A stretch of 64,000 nucleotides of DNA from Nocardia cyriacigeorgica (GCF_005863245.1 NZ_VBUT01000001.1:659582-723581); one strand, 5' to 3'; shown: positions 19,811 to 28,586, counted from the stretch's first letter. A program made the numbers and translations. Notes: generated by a model from the letters alone, not told the origin.

Positions 19811-21166
19811 TCACCGACCCGTTCCGAAGAATTCGGCGCGCGCGGCATCGATGCGTGCCTGTGCCGCCGAGGCACTCTGGAAGCTCACCGCACCCGACCC
19901 GGCGCCGGCGAGGGTCAAGGCGATCAGGCCGCCGATCACCGTCAGCATCTTCGGTTCGGGCAGCCCGTCCTCGGCGCTGGTGGTGCGCACATCGGGATCC
20001 GCGGGCGCGGCCAGTGCGGGCGGCGCGGCGGGAGCGGGGGCCGCGGCGGGCGGCGCGGGTGGCGCCGGAGCAGCGGCGGGTGCGGGCGGCGCGACCACGG
20101 GGAGAGCCGGGACGCCGGGAACGACCGGCGCGATGGCGGGTGGTGCGATCGCCGGCGGCGCGGGCACCGGCGGGATGGCCAGCGGCGGCAGCGCGGGCGC
20201 CGGCGGCACGGGCGGAATGGGAAGCAGCAATAACAGCAGCGGGGACGCGGACCCGACCGCGGCCGAACCCACGGCTGCCGAGCCGACCGCAGCCGAACCC
20301 GTTGCCGCGGAACCGAGTCCGGCCGCGCCGAGGGCGGCCGAGCCAACGGCTGCCGAACCGGTGCCGAGCACTCCGGCACCAGCCGAACCCACCGCTGCCG
20401 AACCCGTACCGAGAGCGGCGGAACCGGTGGCGAGCGCGCCCACGCCCGCCGAACCCACCGCTGCCGAACCGGTACCGAGAGCGGCCGAGCCGGTGCCGAG
20501 AGCACCGACACCCGCCGAACCCACTGCCGCAGAGCCGGTTCCGAGGGCCCCGACCCCGGCCGAGCCGACGGCCGCAGAACCGGTGCCGAGGGCAGCGCCG
20601 AGTCCGGCGGAGCCGGTACTGAGAATCACGCCGAGAGCGGAGGATCCACCGCCGAGCACCGCGCCGAGTCCGGCCGAGCCTGCGGCAGCGGAGCCCGCCG
20701 CGGCCGAACCGGCTCCGGCCGAACCGGTTCCGGGGCCGGCGACGTCGGTGGGTTCGAGGCCCGCATCGGCGGGGGTGGGGCGGCCGGGGATGGTCAGCGG
20801 CTGCCACTCGCCGGATTCATCGACCGGGGAGGTGGAGTTCGTCGCGTTCGCGCCGGGCGAACCGTTCGGCCCCGCACCATGACTTGGCCCCGCATCATGT
20901 CCGGGGTTTGCTCCGTTGCCTTGATTCGCCCCCGCGCCCGCGTCCGGGCCATTGCCGGCGTTTCCAGCGCCACCGCTTCCCGAGTTGGGCAGCAGGCCGC
21001 CGACGATCGGCGGGATCGGCCCGCCATTGCCCGGATTCGGGGCGCTGTTTCCGCCCTGACCGGAACCATTGTCCGGCTGGGCCTCGGCCGCTACCGGCCC
21101 GAGTAGTCCGAGGCAGCCGACGGCCCCCGCTACCGCGAGCACACGGGTGAAGCGACCACTGGCCAT
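19811..21166 (-). CDS. Secreted/cell-wall Gly-Ser-Ala repeat protein with Pro/Ala-rich region
   Basis: 451 residues of low complexity. A signal peptide (1-29, hydrophobic core then AEA) is followed by a Gly/Asn/Pro-rich stretch to about 105, an ordinary segment (ESGEWQPLTIPGRPTPADAG), then about 165 residues (145-308) of near-pentapeptide GSAxx repeats such as GSAAVGSAGVGALGT. Next come LLLLLPIPPV and a Pro/Ala region to about 390, and a hydrophobic helix (407-427) with a short charged tail ending at R451. It resembles surface proteins that span the cell wall, possibly anchored by the C-terminal helix. No enzymatic motif. It is the first gene of the operon with the ImmA/IrrE peptidase and the polytopic membrane protein. 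Confidence 0.75.
   Translation of the reverse strand: MASGRFTRVLAVAGAVGCLGLLGPVAAEAQPDNGSGQGGNSAPNPGNGGPIPPIVGGLLPNSGSGGAGNAGNGPDAGAGANQGNGANPGHDAGPSHGAGPNGSPGANATNSTSPVDESGEWQPLTIPGRPTPADAGLEPTDVAGPGTGSAGAGSAAAGSAAAGSAGLGAVLGGGSSALGVILSTGSAGLGAALGTGSAAVGSAGVGALGTGSAAVGSAGVGALGTGSAALGTGSAAVGSAGVGALATGSAALGTGSAAVGSAGAGVLGTGSAAVGSAALGAAGLGSAATGSAAVGSAAVGSAAVGSASPLLLLLLPIPPVPPAPALPPLAIPPVPAPPAIAPPAIAPVVPGVPALPVVAPPAPAAAPAPPAPPAAAPAPAAPPALAAPADPDVRTTSAEDGLPEPKMLTVIGGLIALTLAGAGSGAVSFQSASAAQARIDAARAEFFGTGR
20243..20734 (-). repeat. Degenerate 15-bp-period coding repeats
   Basis: Encodes residues 145-308 of the secreted protein. The unit is about 15 bp (GSAxx or GALGT) with higher-order units of about 45 bp; the copies are imperfect, as expected for a repeat that expands and contracts. 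Confidence 0.8.
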
Positions 21167-21721
21167 GCGACGGCCTTCCCCTCATAGAGACTGCGCAAAT
21201 CCTCGCCCGGCCACACGCACAACCCGGACTCCAACAACGGTTGCCCATAGTAAACCGTCGCCTTCCGGCCGCGCAGCCGTACCGCCCGCTCAGGGGCGGC
21301 GATCGACCGGGCATTCGGATCGCCTGGACGGCGTAAACCACGTCCGCCGAGGTCTGCGGCCCGCGGCGCATGAGCAGGCGTGAACAACCTGACGGTCGGT
21401 TTGCTGGCAAACCTCACTCGGCAATCGATCCAGCGGTGAAGTGAAGTCGACCACAGCCCGGGCAGCCGCGCCCTCGCCGCGAGCTCGAGGCCAACAGGCC
21501 CGCACGACAAGCGCCGACGCGCAGGGCGTCGACCCACGGCGGCCCGCACGACAACCTCCGGCGGGCAGGCTTTCAAGTCGCGGCCCGACGAGACGCCTGT
21601 CGAACACGCGGTTTTCGGGGCAGCAGCCGCTCACCTCCGCCGGAGTCCCCGGACAGACGAGACGGCGGCGCAAGTCACCCGACTCGCGCCGCCGTCGATT
21701 GCCGAGGGGCCGATACGCCCC
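21167..21721. other. 555-bp intergenic region between the repeat protein and the SDR
   Basis: Holds the promoter side of the secreted repeat protein and a terminator hairpin (21661-21696) for the SDR operon. Open frames exist on both strands, but their peptides are Arg-rich and lack family features, so I do not call a gene. No KstR or KstR2 box seen. Confidence 0.4.
21661..21696. terminator. Hairpin terminator of the two-SDR operon
   Basis: 11-bp GC stem (GACGGCGGCGC and its complement) 26 bp beyond the stop of the minus-strand SDR gene; the loop can itself pair AGTC with GACT. Confidence 0.7.
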
Positions 21722-22633
21722 TTACGCCCCGTAGACGGGTTCCGGCGTATTGGCCTTGGCGAGCAGGTCCGCCACCACCGGGCCGAGCTCGGCCGGGTCC
21801 CAGCGGGCGCCGCGGTCGACGGGGATGCCGTGGCGCCAGCCCTCGGCGACGGCGATCTTGCCGCCTTCGACCTCGAACATGCGGCCGGTCACGCCGGCGG
21901 ATTCGGCGCTGCCCAGCCAGACGACCAGCGGCGAGACGTTCTCCGGCGCCATGGCGTCGAAGCCCTCCTCGGGGGCGGCCATGTCTTCGGCGAAGACGGT
22001 CTCCGTCATCCGGGTGCGGGCGGCGGGTGCGATCGCGTTGACGGTGACGCCGTAGCGGGCGAACTCGGCCGACGCGGTGAGGGTCAGGCCGGCGATGCCT
22101 GCCTTGGCGGCGCCGTAGTTGCCCTGGCCGACGCTGCCCTGCAAGCCGGCGCCGGAGCTGGTGTTGATGATGCGCGCGTCCACCGGGCGCCCGGCCTTGG
22201 ACTCACCGCGCCAGTACTCGATGGCGTGACGCATGGTGGCGAAATGGCCCTTGAGGTGGACCCGGATCACCGCGTCCCATTCCTCTTCGGACAGGTTGAC
22301 CAGCATCCGGTCGCGCACGAAGCCGGCATTGTTGACCAGCACGTCCAGCCCGCCGAAGGTGTCGACGGCCTGGCGGATGAGCCGGCGCGCGCCCTCCCAG
22401 TCGGCGACGTCGTCGCCATTGGCCACGGCCTCGCCGCCCTGCGCGCGGATCTCGGCGACGACCTGTTCGGCCGGAGTCTCGCCGGTGTCGGCGCCGTCGA
22501 GCGCGGCGCCCAGATCGTTGACGACCACCTTCGCGCCCGCCGCGGCGAACGCCAGCGCGTGCGCGCGGCCGATGCCGCGGCCGGCGCCGGTGATGATCAC
22601 GGTACGTCCGGCACAGATCCCATCGGTTTCCAT
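21722..22633 (-). CDS. Short-chain dehydrogenase, Rv3548c type
   Basis: 303-residue classical SDR orthologous to Rv3548c of the KstR2 regulon. Motifs TGAGRGIG (15-22), NNAG, NTSS and YGAAK are complete. The length beyond a typical 250-residue SDR comes from an inserted segment after the first strand (DGADTGETPAEQVV) and a C-terminal extension, as in the (R)-3-hydroxyacyl-CoA dehydrogenase type. It probably oxidises a hydroxyacyl-CoA intermediate of ring C/D degradation. It is the second gene of a two-SDR operon under the KstR2-type palindrome at 23523-23540. The substrate is not established. Confidence 0.88.
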   Translation of the reverse strand: METDGICAGRTVIITGAGRGIGRAHALAFAAAGAKVVVNDLGAALDGADTGETPAEQVVAEIRAQGGEAVANGDDVADWEGARRLIRQAVDTFGGLDVLVNNAGFVRDRMLVNLSEEEWDAVIRVHLKGHFATMRHAIEYWRGESKAGRPVDARIINTSSGAGLQGSVGQGNYGAAKAGIAGLTLTASAEFARYGVTVNAIAPAARTRMTETVFAEDMAAPEEGFDAMAPENVSPLVVWLGSAESAGVTGRMFEVEGGKIAVAEGWRHGIPVDRGARWDPAELGPVVADLLAKANTPEPVYGA

Positions 22634-22707
22634 CGTGTTCCTATCGTCTTGCTCAGCGGTCGGGGTGGGCGATCAGGCCGGTGCGGGCGCTGATCAGGTC
22701 TGGTCGG

Positions 22708-23511
22708 TCAGGGCTTGGGCGCGCCGTTCGGGGCGGCGGCGTTGACGGTGGCCGCGTCGAGGAAGGCCGGGCGTTCGCCGCCGCCGTGCACCTCGAGCGT
22801 CGCCCCGCTGACGTAGCCGGCCAGCGGTGAGGCGAGGAAGGCCACGCAGCGGCCGACGTCTTCGGGCCGGGCCAGCCGGCCCAGCGGGATGGTCGCGCCG
22901 ACCGCGGCGATGCCGTCGGCGTCGCCGTAGTGCAGCAGGCTGAGTTCGGTTTCCACCGGGCCGACGACCACCGAGTTCACCCGGACCTTCGGCGCCCATT
23001 CCACCGCGAGCGAGCCGGTGAGACTGTCGACGCCGGCCTTGGCCGCACCGTAGGCGGCGGTTCCCGGTGACGGGCGGTGCGCGCTGACACTGGAGATATT
23101 GATGATCGAGCCGCCGTCGGGCTGGGCCTGCATCACCGCATTGGCCGTCTGCGAAACCAGCAGCGGCGCCAGCAGATTCAGCTCGACGATCTTGGCGTGG
23201 AAGTTCTTGCTGGCGTCGGCGGCCAGGGCGTAGGGGGCGCCGCCCGCATTGTTGACCAGGTGGTCGAGGCGCCCGTGCCGGGCGACGACGGTGTCGATCA
23301 GCTCACGCACCGCGTCACCGTCGCGCACATCGCAGGGCAGGAATTCGGCCTGCCGTCCCTCGTACTCCACCGGGGCGTCGCCGGGGCGGCGTGCGCAGGC
23401 CAGCACGGTCGCGCCCGCGGCGAGCAGGGCTCGGCTGACGCCCGCGCCCACACCGCGGACGCCGCCGGTTACCAGAACGACGCGTCCGGACAGATCGATT
23501 TCGAGTGCCAC
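22708..23511 (-). CDS. Short-chain dehydrogenase, Rv3549c type
   Basis: 267-residue classical SDR orthologous to Rv3549c. It has TGGVRGVG near the N-terminus, NNAGGAP, the catalytic serine in NISSVSA, and YGAAK. It is first in the SDR pair, 74 bp before the Rv3548c-type gene, and divergent from echA20-ipdABC. The KstR2-type palindrome lies 12 bp upstream of the start, placing the gene in the HIP/ring C-D regulon. The precise step is not assigned from sequence. Confidence 0.88.
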   Translation of the reverse strand: MALEIDLSGRVVLVTGGVRGVGAGVSRALLAAGATVLACARRPGDAPVEYEGRQAEFLPCDVRDGDAVRELIDTVVARHGRLDHLVNNAGGAPYALAADASKNFHAKIVELNLLAPLLVSQTANAVMQAQPDGGSIINISSVSAHRPSPGTAAYGAAKAGVDSLTGSLAVEWAPKVRVNSVVVGPVETELSLLHYGDADGIAAVGATIPLGRLARPEDVGRCVAFLASPLAGYVSGATLEVHGGGERPAFLDAATVNAAAPNGAPKP

Positions 23512-23522
23512 CGTGCTAACCT

Positions 23523-23540
23523 ACCAAGCAATTGCTTGCT
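23523..23540. promoter_or_regulatory. KstR2-type operator, SDR pair / echA20-ipdABC
   Basis: ACCAAGCAATTGCTTGCT, near-palindrome with arms CCAAGCA/TGCTTGC. It fits AnCAAGnnCTTGnT with one mismatch and sits between divergent ring C/D genes. Confidence 0.75.
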
Positions 23541-23559
23541 TAGCCAAGGTTCGCTCACG

Positions 23560-24336
23560 ATGGGAACTGCGATGGGGATCAACCGTCACACCGAATCAAC
23601 CGGCATCACCGTCATCACGGTCGACTATCCGCCGGTCAACGCCATACCCTCGGACGGCTGGTTCGCTCTCGCCGACGCACTGCGCGAGGCAGGCCGCGAT
23701 CCGGAGACCAAGGTGGTGGTGCTGCGCGCGGAGGGCCGCGGATTCAACGCGGGCGTCGACATCAAGGAAATGAACGCCGACACCGGCCACACCGCCCTGA
23801 TCCGCGCCAACCACGGCTGCTTCGAGGCCTTCGCCGCCGTCTACGACTGTCAGGTGCCGGTGATCTCCGCGGTCAACGGCTTCTGCCTGGGCGGCGGCAT
23901 CGGACTGGTCGGCAATTCCGATATCGTCGTCGCCTCCGACGACGCCACCTTCGGCCTGCCCGAGGTCGACCGCGGTGCCCTCGGCGCCGCCACCCACCTG
24001 GCCCGGCTGATCCCCCAGCATCTGATGCGGGCCATGTTCTACACCGCGGGCACCCTCACCGCGCAGCAGCTGCACCACTACGGCTCGGTACTGCACGTGG
24101 TGCCGCGCGCCGAACTCGACGCCACCGCGATGGACGTCGCCGAGAACATCGCGAACAAGGACGGCCGGGTGATCCGCGCCGCCAAACGCGCCCTCAACGG
24201 CATCGACGTCCAGGACGTGCACCGCTCCTACCGCTACGAGCAGGGCTTCACCATGGAGCTCAACCTCGCCGGTGTGGCCGATGAGATCCGCGCGCGTTTC
24301 GACGACGATCTGGCCGCACAGAAGAAAGGGAAGTAG
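23560..24336 (+). CDS. echA20: EchA20, crotonase-fold ring-C hydrolase
   Basis: 258 residues, orthologue of Rv3550. In the established HIP pathway EchA20 hydrolytically opens a steroid ring in HIEC-CoA. The oxyanion loop GRGFNAGVDIKEMN is present. Of the two hydratase glutamates, the first position is Gly115 (GGGIGLVGNSD) and the second, E135 (FGLPEV), is retained, consistent with a non-hydratase crotonase. ATG 23560 is used; an ATG at 23572 is also possible and closer to the usual length. It is the first gene of echA20-ipdA-ipdB-ipdC, only 6 bp before ipdA. Confidence 0.92.
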   Translation: MGTAMGINRHTESTGITVITVDYPPVNAIPSDGWFALADALREAGRDPETKVVVLRAEGRGFNAGVDIKEMNADTGHTALIRANHGCFEAFAAVYDCQVPVISAVNGFCLGGGIGLVGNSDIVVASDDATFGLPEVDRGALGAATHLARLIPQHLMRAMFYTAGTLTAQQLHHYGSVLHVVPRAELDATAMDVAENIANKDGRVIRAAKRALNGIDVQDVHRSYRYEQGFTMELNLAGVADEIRARFDDDLAAQKKGK

Positions 24337-24342
24337 AAACCC

Positions 24343-25218
24343 ATGCGCGACAAGCACATGACGCTCGACGAGGTCGTCGGCGAACTGCGCAGCGGAATGA
24401 CCATCGGCCTGGGCGGCTGGGGTTCACGGCGTAAGCCGATGGCCCTGGTCCGGGCGCTGCTGCGGTCCGATATCACCGATCTGACCGTGGTCACCTACGG
24501 CGGCCCGGATCTCGGCCTGCTGTGCTCGGCGGGCAAGGTGCGCAAGGCGTACTACGGTTTCGTCTCGCTGGATTCGGCGCCGTTCTACGATCCCTGGTTC
24601 GCCAAGGCCCGCACCGAGGGCGCGATCACCGTGCGGGAGATGGACGAGGGCATGGTCAAGTGTGGTCTGCAAGCCGCCGCGGCCCGGCTGCCGTTCCTGC
24701 CGATCCGCGCCGGATTGGGTTCGGCCGTCCTGGATTTCTGGGAGGGCGAGCTGAAGACGGTGCGGTCGCCCTACCCGACCGACGGCAAGACCGAGACCCT
24801 GATCGCCATGCCCGCGCTGAACCTGGATGCCGCGTTCGTGCACCTGGATCTGGGTGACAAGCACGGCAATGCCGCCTACACCGGCGTCGACCCCTACTTC
24901 GATGACCTGTACTGCCTGTCGGCCGAGCGCCGCTACCTCACCGTCGACCGGCTGGTGGAGACCGGGGAACTGGTGAAAGCCGTTCCGCAGCAGTCGATCA
25001 TCCTCAACCGGATGATGGTCGACGGCGTGGTGGAAGCCCCCGGCGGCGCGCACTTCACCTTCTCCGGCAGCTACGGCCGCGACGAGAAGTTCCAGCGCCA
25101 CTATGTGGAGGCCGCCAAGACGCCCGAATCGTGGGCCGAGTTCAAGGCGCGCTACCTGGATGTGTCCGAGGACGAATACCAGGCCGCCGTCCGCGCGTTC
25201 GCCGAGGAGCAGAAATGA
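24343..25218 (+). CDS. ipdA: COCHEA-CoA hydrolase subunit IpdA
   Basis: 291 residues, CoA-transferase family I alpha-type subunit, orthologue of Rv3551. IpdAB acts as a ring-opening hydrolase (retro-Claisen) on COCHEA-CoA in the last part of steroid degradation, without transferring CoA. Visible are GLGGWGSRRKPMALVRALL and an acidic MDEG stretch (100-103) near the position reported as catalytic for IpdA. It overlaps ipdB by ATGA, matching an obligate heteromer. Confidence 0.93.
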   Translation: MRDKHMTLDEVVGELRSGMTIGLGGWGSRRKPMALVRALLRSDITDLTVVTYGGPDLGLLCSAGKVRKAYYGFVSLDSAPFYDPWFAKARTEGAITVREMDEGMVKCGLQAAAARLPFLPIRAGLGSAVLDFWEGELKTVRSPYPTDGKTETLIAMPALNLDAAFVHLDLGDKHGNAAYTGVDPYFDDLYCLSAERRYLTVDRLVETGELVKAVPQQSIILNRMMVDGVVEAPGGAHFTFSGSYGRDEKFQRHYVEAAKTPESWAEFKARYLDVSEDEYQAAVRAFAEEQK

Positions 25219-25973
25219 GCGAAACGACCACCATCACTCGGGCCGAGGTCTGCGTCGTCGCCGCGGCCGAGATCTTCCGTGGCGCGGGCGAGATCATGGC
25301 GAGCCCGATGTCCACCATCACCACCATCGGCGCCCGGCTGGCCCGGCTGACGTTCGAGCCGGATCTGCTGCTGTCCGACGGTGAGGCGCTGCTGTTCGCC
25401 GAGGTTCCCGCGATCGGCGGCAAGGCGCCCATCGAGGGCTGGATTCCGTTCTCCCGGGTCTTCGACGTGGTCGCCTCCGGGCGTCGGCACGTCGTGATGG
25501 GCGCCAATCAGCTGGACCGGTACGGCAATCAGAACCTGTCGGCGTTCGGCCCGCTGCAACAGCCGACCCGGCAGATGTTCGGTGTGCGCGGCGCGCCCGG
25601 CAACACCATCAACCACGCCACCAGCTACTTCGTGCCGCGGCACAACAAGCGGGTGTTCTGCGAGAACGTCGACATCGTCTCCGGCATCGGCTACGACAAG
25701 ATCGATCCGGACAATCCGGCGTTCCGGTTCCATCACCTGCATCGCGTGGTGAGCAACCTCGGCGTCTTCGATTTCGGCGGGCCCGGCCACACCATGCGGG
25801 CGCTGTCGCTGCATCCGGGCGTCACCGCAGATGAGGTCGCCGAGAACACCTCGTTCGAGATCGCGGAGCTGGGCGAGGCGGGCGAGACCCGGCTGCCGAC
25901 CGAGGAAGAGTTGCGGATCATTCGTACCGTGCTCGACCCGAAGGGGATTCGCGAGAAGGAGGTCTCGTCATGA
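25215..25973 (+). CDS. ipdB: COCHEA-CoA hydrolase subunit IpdB
   Basis: 252 residues, CoA-transferase family beta-type subunit, orthologue of Rv3552 and partner of IpdA. Visible are EIFRGAGEIMASPMSTITTI near the N-terminus and GANQLDRYGNQNLSAFGP in the middle. Start ATG 25215 overlaps the ipdA stop and the stop overlaps the ipdC start, so ipdA-ipdB-ipdC are translationally coupled. Loss of IpdAB in Mycobacterium causes accumulation of CoA intermediates (family knowledge). Confidence 0.93.
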   Translation: MSETTTITRAEVCVVAAAEIFRGAGEIMASPMSTITTIGARLARLTFEPDLLLSDGEALLFAEVPAIGGKAPIEGWIPFSRVFDVVASGRRHVVMGANQLDRYGNQNLSAFGPLQQPTRQMFGVRGAPGNTINHATSYFVPRHNKRVFCENVDIVSGIGYDKIDPDNPAFRFHHLHRVVSNLGVFDFGGPGHTMRALSLHPGVTADEVAENTSFEIAELGEAGETRLPTEEELRIIRTVLDPKGIREKEVSS

Positions 25974-27064
25974 GTCCAACGCTGCGGACCCCGCTGACCG
26001 AACTGGTCGGCATCGAGCATCCGATCGTGCAGACCGGCATGGGCTGGGTGGCCGGGCCGCGACTGGTCGCGGCCACCGCCGAAGCCGGCGGGCTCGGCAT
26101 CCTGGCCTCGGCCACCATGACCTACGACGAGCTCGAGGCGGCGATCGCGAAGACCAAATCGCATACCTCGAAGCCGTTCGGCGTGAATATCCGCGCCGAC
26201 GCCTCCGACGCCGGTGAACGCATCGACCTGCTGATCCGGGAAAAGGTGGCGGTGGCGTCGTTCGCGCTGGCGCCCAAGCAGGATTTGATCGCCAAGCTCA
26301 AAGATGCCGGCGTGGTGGTGATTCCGTCCATCGGTGCGGCCAAGCATGCGGTGAAGGTGGCCTCCTGGGGCGCCGACGCGGTGATCGTGCAGGGCGGTGA
26401 GGGCGGTGGGCACACCGGACCGGTCGCCACCACCCTGCTGCTGCCCTCGGTGCTCGACGCCGTCGACATTCCGGTGGTCGCCGCGGGTGGTTTCTTCGAC
26501 GGCCGTGGCCTGGCGGCCGCCCTCGCCTACGGCGCCGCGGGCATCGCCATGGGCACCCGTTTCCTGCTGACCCAGGAAAGCCAGGTCCCCGACGCGGTGA
26601 AGCAGGAATACCTGAACCGGCACCTGCAGGACACCGTCGTCTCCCTCAAGGTCGACGGCATGCCGCACCGCGTGCTCAACACCGAACTGGTGCAGCGCCT
26701 GGAACATTCGGGCAACTGGCGCGGCCTCACCGCCGCCGTCGCCAACGCCGCGAAATTCAAGTCCATGACCGGCATGAAGTGGTCGACGATGATCCGCGAC
26801 GGCCTCGCCATGCGCAAGGCCAAAGACCTCACCTGGTCGCAGGTGATCATGGCCGCCAACACCCCGATGCTGCTCAAAGCCGGTCTGGTAGAAGGTAATA
26901 CCGAGGCAGGCGTGCTCGCCGCGGGCCAGGTCACCGGCATCATCGACGACCTGCCCACCTGCCAGGAACTCATCGACCGCATCGTCCGCGATGCGGTCGC
27001 GCGGATCGACACGATCGCCGCGCTCACCCACGACGCCCGGGCGACCCCCGGCGCGTCCTCGTAA
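25970..27064 (+). CDS. ipdC: IpdC, flavin-dependent oxidoreductase (nitronate monooxygenase-like)
   Basis: 364 residues, TIM-barrel NAD(P)H:flavin oxidoreductase of the nitronate monooxygenase/2-nitropropane dioxygenase family, orthologue of Rv3553. FMN-phosphate-binding segments QGGEGGGHTGP, AAGGFFDGRGLAAAL and GTRFLLTQES are visible. In the HIP pathway IpdC is linked to removal of the ring hydroxyl from 5-OH-HIP-derived CoA thioesters. It is last in the echA20-ipdABC operon and followed by a clear hairpin (27085-27118). Confidence 0.92.
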   Translation: MSPTLRTPLTELVGIEHPIVQTGMGWVAGPRLVAATAEAGGLGILASATMTYDELEAAIAKTKSHTSKPFGVNIRADASDAGERIDLLIREKVAVASFALAPKQDLIAKLKDAGVVVIPSIGAAKHAVKVASWGADAVIVQGGEGGGHTGPVATTLLLPSVLDAVDIPVVAAGGFFDGRGLAAALAYGAAGIAMGTRFLLTQESQVPDAVKQEYLNRHLQDTVVSLKVDGMPHRVLNTELVQRLEHSGNWRGLTAAVANAAKFKSMTGMKWSTMIRDGLAMRKAKDLTWSQVIMAANTPMLLKAGLVEGNTEAGVLAAGQVTGIIDDLPTCQELIDRIVRDAVARIDTIAALTHDARATPGASS

Positions 27065-27084
27065 CCGGCACTGCTCGGTCACCG

Positions 27085-27118
27085 GTCAGGCGGTCTCCCC
27101 TCGGGGAGGCCGCCTGAC
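27085..27118. terminator. Hairpin terminator after ipdC
   Basis: Long GC stem from GTCAGGCGG to CCGCCTGAC enclosing CTCCCC/GGGGAG, 20 bp after the ipdC stop. It marks the end of the echA20-ipdABC operon. Confidence 0.8.
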
Positions 27119-27134
27119 TTCGTCTCCCAGGGAG

Positions 27135-27410
27135 TCAATTCGCACTGGCCAGGTAGTCCCGCAACAGCTCGTCGAGCAAGCTGCCGTCGAGCAACTGGTC
27201 CAGCACCTCCCCACCATCTAGTGTCGGCCGGTACCACAGCTCCCGGGCACTCGTGATCACCCTGTGGAGCACGGCTGCGTAGATATGCGACCGTGGCACC
27301 ACAACCTGTCGGCCCTGACCTTCGTATGCCCGCAGTCGCCGCTCGACTGTGTCGATGACGTCCTGGATGATGCCGATCTCCACAGCAATCCGATCGTCGC
27401 CGTGGTCCAT
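27135..27410 (-). CDS. Hypothetical protein
   Basis: 91 residues from ATG 27410 (MDHGDDRIAVEIGIIQDV). Predominantly helical and acidic with a LDQLLDGSLLDELLRDYL tail; no domain recognised. It starts 2 bp after the stop of the 63-residue gene at 27413-27604, so the two form an operon. Codon use and the tight junction support a real gene; function unknown. Confidence 0.55.
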   Translation of the reverse strand: MDHGDDRIAVEIGIIQDVIDTVERRLRAYEGQGRQVVVPRSHIYAAVLHRVITSARELWYRPTLDGGEVLDQLLDGSLLDELLRDYLASAN

Positions 27411-27412
27411 GA

Positions 27413-27604
27413 TCAGTACCCGAACTTCGGATGCTCCGAGGGCACGAAACGGCCTGAATCGATCAGCACCGCCTTCGCCCGACGCTTGATGGGACAAACC
27501 GTAATCGGGCACTCGATGTGACGCTGCATCACGTCATGCGCTGCATCCACTGTCAGACCACCGGGTGGCACGCCGTGATCGATCGGCGGGAGCGGAGTTT
27601 CCAT
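27413..27604 (-). CDS. Small hypothetical protein with Cys pair
   Basis: 63 residues from ATG 27604 (METPLPPIDHGVPPGGLTVD). The middle part, MQRHIECPITVCPIKRRA, carries a CPxxxCP pair. Short proteins with a VPPGGLTVDxAHxVMQRH pattern recur in Nocardia genomes as I recall them, with no known function. It is coupled to the 91-residue gene downstream. Confidence 0.55.
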   Translation of the reverse strand: METPLPPIDHGVPPGGLTVDAAHDVMQRHIECPITVCPIKRRAKAVLIDSGRFVPSEHPKFGY

Positions 27605-27658
27605 GATCTCATCGTCGCAACGTATCCGCGGGTCCAGCCGTGACAATTTGTCACACGA

Positions 27659-28579
27659 TCAGACAGCCGCGTCCGCGCTTCCGGGGTCTGCCTGCGCCAG
27701 CCAAGCGTGCCGAACGATGGCGTCGATATCGGAGCGCTCGGGGCGCCACCCCAGCCCTGAATGCGCTGCGGTCGAGCTGCTCACAAGACTTGCCGGCTCC
27801 GGCACCGCTGGGCGGTGTTCCACCTGGACTCGCCGGCCGGTCACCCGTTCCGCCGCCCGGATCACATCCATGACGCTGGTCCCACGCCCACTACCGATGT
27901 TGAACCGCACGGCGTCTCCGAACGGTGGCATGTGCTCGACCGCTGCGACGAATGCCGCTGCGGCATCGTCGATATGCAGGTAGTCGCGCACAGCGCTGCC
28001 GTCGCCGTTGACCGGCAGCACCGATCGGTTCACGGCGGCCGCCAAGACCCTGGGAACCAAACGGGTCGTGTCCGGGTCCACGCCTCCGGCGACGTTCAGC
28101 AGTCGCAGAATGACCGCGGATGCCATCCCGCCTTGCGCGTGCCCCTGAATCGCGAGCTCAGCCGCCAGCTTGCTGGCCGCATACGGGTGCGGCGGCACGT
28201 CCGGAAGATCCTCCGTCATCGGCTGCCGCGCCGACGTCCCGTAGATCGATCCGGTCGACGCGAAGACGATCCGCCGCACACCAGCAGCAGCCATGGCAGA
28301 GAGCAGCGTTATCGTCCCGACGGTGTTCACCCGAAAGTATCGGATCGGGTCGTCGACGGACTCCCGTGCACGGGTGAGTCCAGCGAGATGGCATACGGCA
28401 TCGACTCCGTCGAGCGCCGTTCGCAGGGCGGACTCATCGAGTAGATCAGCGACCCGGACGGCCGTTCCCAGCGCGTCCGTCCGGCGAACCATCGAGACCG
28501 GCTCATGTCCAGCGGTCTCGAGGGCCTCGACGACGGCCCGGCCGAGGTAGCCGTTCGCACCTGTTACGAGTACGCGCAC
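27659..28579 (-). CDS. NAD-dependent epimerase/dehydratase (extended SDR)
   Basis: 306 residues. TGANGYLG (6-13) is the nucleotide-binding motif of extended SDRs; YAASK is the catalytic Tyr/Lys pair; STGSIYG precedes it. A later GDGSAVRDYLHIDDAAAAFV segment is typical of UDP-glucose 4-epimerase-like enzymes. The substrate is probably a nucleotide sugar, but this cannot be fixed by sequence. It lies 7 bp downstream of the HTH regulator gene on the same strand, so the two are probably co-transcribed. Unrelated to sterol genes. Confidence 0.85.
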   Translation of the reverse strand: MRVLVTGANGYLGRAVVEALETAGHEPVSMVRRTDALGTAVRVADLLDESALRTALDGVDAVCHLAGLTRARESVDDPIRYFRVNTVGTITLLSAMAAAGVRRIVFASTGSIYGTSARQPMTEDLPDVPPHPYAASKLAAELAIQGHAQGGMASAVILRLLNVAGGVDPDTTRLVPRVLAAAVNRSVLPVNGDGSAVRDYLHIDDAAAAFVAAVEHMPPFGDAVRFNIGSGRGTSVMDVIRAAERVTGRRVQVEHRPAVPEPASLVSSSTAAHSGLGWRPERSDIDAIVRHAWLAQADPGSADAAV

Positions 28580-28586
28580 GTCACCA

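Noticed and set aside
20243..20734. Repeats considered as a CRISPR array
   Set aside because: Repeats are contiguous, in frame and code for GSAxx units; no unique spacers.
21130..21673. Minus-strand frames upstream of the secreted repeat protein
   Set aside because: Arg-rich peptides, no homology recognised, overlapping the promoter side of a real gene.
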